Source of the DNA: Liolophura sinensis
Lineage: Eukaryota; Mollusca; Polyplacophora; Chitonida; Chitonidae
Assembly (NCBI RefSeq): GCF_032854445.1
Contig: NC_088307.1
Coordinates: 6,150,017 to 6,214,016 of the forward strand
Direction: 5' to 3'
DNA length: 64,000 bases
A program made the position numbers and the translations under genes. Under the pieces are notes generated by a model, which saw only the letters and a list, made by a program, of their open reading frames with translations, did not search any database and had not been told where the DNA came from. Of the stretch, positions 61,666 to 64,000 are shown one piece after another. Every line of letters begins with the position of its first letter. The first letter of the stretch is position 1.

Positions 61666-62149
61666 TAATAATAATAGCACAGATATAAGTGATAGCTTTT
61701 TCAATTAATTAACATTATTTTTGTTATCCATATTAATATACTCCATCGCGAAATTTCATACGATATAGTCAACTTTAAACTTTCAATGAACATTTCCACG
61801 GTTTCGACATAAATCGGTATTGCCTATTATAGTACCAGAAGTCCAGTGGACTTCTGACACTTCTTATATTGATGAATATACTATTTTGGGGTCAGTACGT
61901 CAGGGAATAAATATGGTATCCGCAACTGACGCAATCAATGAATGAACCAATCAGTGTATTAGTTAATCCAGATCACATTTGTTTGCAGCTCCGTGCCAGG
62001 CCGATGAGAAAGAAATGGTGACTAAGGCCAAAATGTCATCTCGAACTTCAGAGTACCAGCTTATACACTTATTCCTTGATTCCAGCTATTTTTACATGTA
62101 CAGTCAATACGATGGGCTTTGCCTAGATGAGACTGACGATCTTTGCTGA
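60423..62149 (+). CDS. Candidate small secreted peptide gene (signal-peptide exon plus phase-1 exons)
   Basis: Exon 1 (60423-60492) encodes a textbook signal peptide, MVFQGLRLLWAVLCLMVVLP then GGQ, and ends in phase 1 at donor GTGAGC; an in-frame TGA at 60405 marks the start. Two outcomes keep frame. Model A: exon 1 + 61304-61327 (acceptor TCTATTCTAG, donor GTGAAT, adds GQGAGDTE) + 61989-62149 (acceptor TTTGTTTGCAG, starts APCQADEKEMVTKAKMSSRT, ends GLCLDETDDLC, TGA at 62147): 84 residues, 3 Cys. Model B: exon 1 + 60748-60917. AATAAA at 62406-62411 would serve the 3' end. No family recognised; no transcript evidence. The exons are too small to appear as long open frames. Confidence 0.4.
60748..60917 (+). 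CDS. Alternative second exon of the candidate secreted peptide (model B)
   Basis: Acceptor CAACTCTACAG. In phase 1 it reads DQCETGEGEVLTTCEAFTIA then SEVLCLREESEIPG...STPCFYHLASN and stops at 60915. Joined to exon 1 it gives 79 residues with four Cys in the mature part. A phase-1 donor-like ACGG|GTGAGG at 60763 inside it could also make a 15-base microexon. Mutually exclusive with model A unless that is used. Confidence 0.3.
61320..61570. repeat. Degenerate GATAGTAGCGA-type repeat
   Basis: Loose repeats of GATAGT, GGTGGCGATA and AGCGATA, with no regular period. Confidence 0.6.
61579..61677. repeat. (TAA)n microsatellite
   Basis: About 30 AAT/TAA triplets with one interruption near 61663. 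Confidence 0.96.
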
Positions 62150-62250
62150 TGAGACTGGTGGGACTGATGAGACTGGTGGGACTGGTGGGACTGATGAGAC
62201 TGGTGGGACTGATGAGACTGGTGGGGCTGATGAGACTGGTGGGACTGATG
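62146..62250 (+). repeat. GATGAGACTGGTGGGACT minisatellite
   Basis: About six units of 15-18 bases: TGATGAGACTGGTGGGAC. In one frame it would read DETGGT repeats and then an Asp/Ser/Cys-rich end, but no start or splice site links that frame to the upstream exons. Confidence 0.9.
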
Positions 62251-62405
62251 ACGCTTGTGCCTGCGACTATGATGATGGCAGTAGCGATGGTAGCGACAGT
62301 TGCGATAGTGGCGAATAGTGAATTATGTTCGCTATAATTATTTAATAACTGTCAAGGTGACAAAACACTCTCTTGCTGACATGTACTGTGCTTGTACTCC
62401 TACAC

Positions 62406-62411
62406 AATAAA
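62406..62411 (+). promoter_or_regulatory. Candidate polyadenylation signal
   Basis: AATAAA 257 bases after the model A stop of the secreted-peptide candidate; a T-rich stretch follows at 62437-62460. Confidence 0.4.
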
Positions 62412-62451
62412 GTCCACTTCCAAGCATATCCAGACTTTTTAATGGTTGCTC

Positions 62452-62719
62452 TTTATTTTATTTATTTGATTAGTATTTTACGCCATACTCAGGAATATTT
62501 CACTTATATGACGGCAGCCAGCATTAGGAGGAGTGGGAGGAAACCGGGCAAAGCCCGGGAGAAACCCACGACCGTAAGTGGGAAGGTGCAGCAACCTGCG
62601 GATTGCAGGAGAGGAAGCCAGCATGAGTTGAACTTGAACTCACAGCGACCGCATTGGTGACAGGCTCCTGGGTTATTACGCTGCGCTAGCGCGCTAACCA
62701 ACTGAGCCAAGGAGACCCC
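62452..62719 (-). mobile_element. SINE-1, full length with tRNA-like head
   Basis: + strand runs from the tail (TTTATTTGATTAGTATTTTA) through GGAGGAAACCGGGCAAAGCC to TTGAACTCACAGCGACCGCA (B box) and GCGCGCTAACCAACTGAGCC (A box, complement of GGCTCAGTTGGTTAGCGCGC). This copy shows that SINE-1 has a tRNA-derived Pol III promoter. Confidence 0.93.
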
Positions 62720-62775
62720 TTGCTCTTTATTCGATATAGATGTTAGTAGAATTCAAACACTCAAGTAGAATTCTA

Positions 62776-62945
62776 TGAGTGAGTGAGTGCTTGGGCTTTA
62801 ACGTCGTACTTAACAATTTTTCAGTCATATGACGACGAAGGAATCCTTAGAGTGCATGCAATGTGCCTTCTTGTTGTAGGACGGATTTCCACGGCTCTTT
62901 TATCTAGTGATGCTTCACTAAGACGCCTTATCTAGATGGTAGACA
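62776..62945 (-). mobile_element. SINE-2 3' half
   Basis: + strand GAGTGAGTGCTTGGGCTTTA, ACGTCGTACTTAACAATTTT, TCAGTCATATGACGACGAAG and CTCTTTTATCTAGTGATGCT. Confidence 0.88.
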
Positions 62946-62977
62946 ATATTGTTGTAATACATATAAATGCCAGTTTC

Positions 62978-63011
62978 TCGGCGTTAAACCCCAAGCACTC
63001 ACTCACTCACT
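62978..63011 (+). mobile_element. SINE-2 tail scrap in opposite orientation
   Basis: GGCGTTAAACCCCAAGCACT then CACTCACTCACTGG; with 62776-62790 it forms a short inverted repeat. Confidence 0.75.
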
Positions 63012-63019
63012 GGTAGCAG

Positions 63020-63590
63020 AGAATATTTTTAGCTTGGCCTATTTCATCGGCAACACATGTTACATACGTGCATACCGGGGAAGCCCTTGCGTCATTTCGC
63101 AGAAGATCTATCACTATGAGCAGGTTGGCAACCGATATGAGCGAGAGTGGGAGCGATTTTCCATCAGGTTGCATGGGAACCTTTTTTGGACTTCGGATGA
63201 ATTTTTTTGGATATTTTTTAGTTAAATATTTGACTTCTACTGTACTAATTCGTATGGGATTTCTATTAATTCTTCCGGCAGATACCAAGGGCACACGTTT
63301 CCTTGTATAAATGCTTTCTAATGAATAAAGTCTGTGGATATGGGTTAATGTATTTCTATTATTCCACAGACAAACATGTTCACAAGTGGTAAGCCGCTCC
63401 GCTTGACTGATGTTCCTTAGTCCAAAGACTCTTTCTGTCTGTTAATAGGCCTGGTTCCTTTATTTATCTACACATCAAATACAGGTTGCCATGAAAGTCG
63501 TACCTTTGAATAGTACACTGTGAAGGCACCAGTGACGTTTAATAAATGGCTTTTAACATCAGTGCACTTTTATTGTGTTAGAGTAATCGT
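63020..63590. other. Intergenic, nothing recognised
   Basis: Overlapping short frames on both strands near 63007-63310 show no known motif. Confidence 0.4.
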
Positions 63591-63594
63591 ATGT

Positions 63595-63855
63595 TTGCTA
63601 CCACTAAAGAACTAAGAAAGCAGTTAAAGTACAAAAATGGGACGGAATCATGCAAAGAGAAGCAGTCAACAGTTTCCAACCGTGTTGGAAAGACGCAAGG
63701 TATGTTATAGGCGACTGTGTGAAATCAGTATTAAATCGTACACCATGCTAGAATCTCAGTTGTCCATAACAAAACATGTGTTTCAGTTGTGCTTTTGTTT
63801 GCAACTGTTCATATATTCACACGTGGCGATCTAATTCAACACCATGAATATACAG
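63595..63855 (-). repeat. Dispersed repeat R1 copy (inverted)
   Basis: + strand AAGAACTAAGAAAGCAGTTA, AATCATGCAAAGAGAAGCAG and TCAACAGTTTCCAAC, then GCAACTGTTCATATATTCAC and GTGGCGATCTAATTCAACA, the reverse complement of 38768-39180. Confidence 0.8.
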
Positions 63856-64000
63856 CCCCTAGCTCCGGGTTAAGCGGAATTAGACACAATCATGAAGCAG
63901 AGCGCCAGAAATTCTGAACGCTGTGTCCATATTTACTTACAAGAGAATTTTACTGAGTTATATTGCAAAACTTAACAAACTTGGAGCGAAGGCTTATGGA

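Noticed and set aside
62127-62318. 63-codon Asp-Glu-Thr-Gly-Gly repeat protein
   Set aside because: Open frame of a short minisatellite; a TAG just upstream and no acceptor in phase separate it from the candidate secreted-peptide exons. Retained only as a repeat.

Overview
The window looks like nuclear DNA of a marine lophotrochozoan animal (mollusc- or brachiopod-like). The evidence is an intron-rich gene whose protein tracks human XAB2 closely, abundant tRNA-derived SINEs, Tc1/mariner and piggyBac-type elements, Penelope-like and LINE relics, and many minisatellites. The phylum is an inference; no species marker was identified.

Region 1 (about 1-33,100) is one complete gene on the + strand: the orthologue of XAB2/SYF1, the HAT-repeat scaffold of the spliceosomal NineTeen/intron-binding complex. 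I resolve 24 coding exons (ATG at 1241, stop at 32787-32789) with matching phases, GT-AG introns and 845 codons, against 855 in human. It is preceded by an ETS/NRF1-like promoter and followed by AATAAA plus a GT-rich element. Its 23 introns are unusually repeat-laden: at least eleven carry tandem arrays. Three arrays (introns 6, 9 and 20) are built from copies of the adjacent splice site or exon end. Intron 4 holds an intact-looking Tc1-like transposon with perfect 27-bp terminal repeats.

Region 2 (33,100-60,300) is gene-poor. It contains a LINE RT relic, a single-exon ORF of 206 codons on the - strand (35,250-35,870), a Penelope-like RT relic, SINEs of at least four head types with related 3' cores, long (TA)n tracts, a 50-bp satellite, a broken copy of a dispersed invertebrate protein family (46.7-48.3 kb, - strand), a piggyBac-type MITE, a Tc1 relic, a 131-bp satellite, a repeat carrying three RFX X-box-like palindromes, and a 146-bp near-perfect palindrome.

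Region 3 (60.4-62.4 kb) holds a candidate small secreted-peptide gene. A signal-peptide exon is followed by phase-1 exons that could give products of about 79 or 84 residues, with AATAAA at 62,406. The last 1.5 kb is SINE and repeat relics.

The XAB2 gene is a secure assignment. The secreted peptide and the 206-codon ORF are hypotheses. I did not find a clear multi-gene system; the most unusual pattern is the set of splice-boundary-seeded minisatellites inside a splicing-factor gene.
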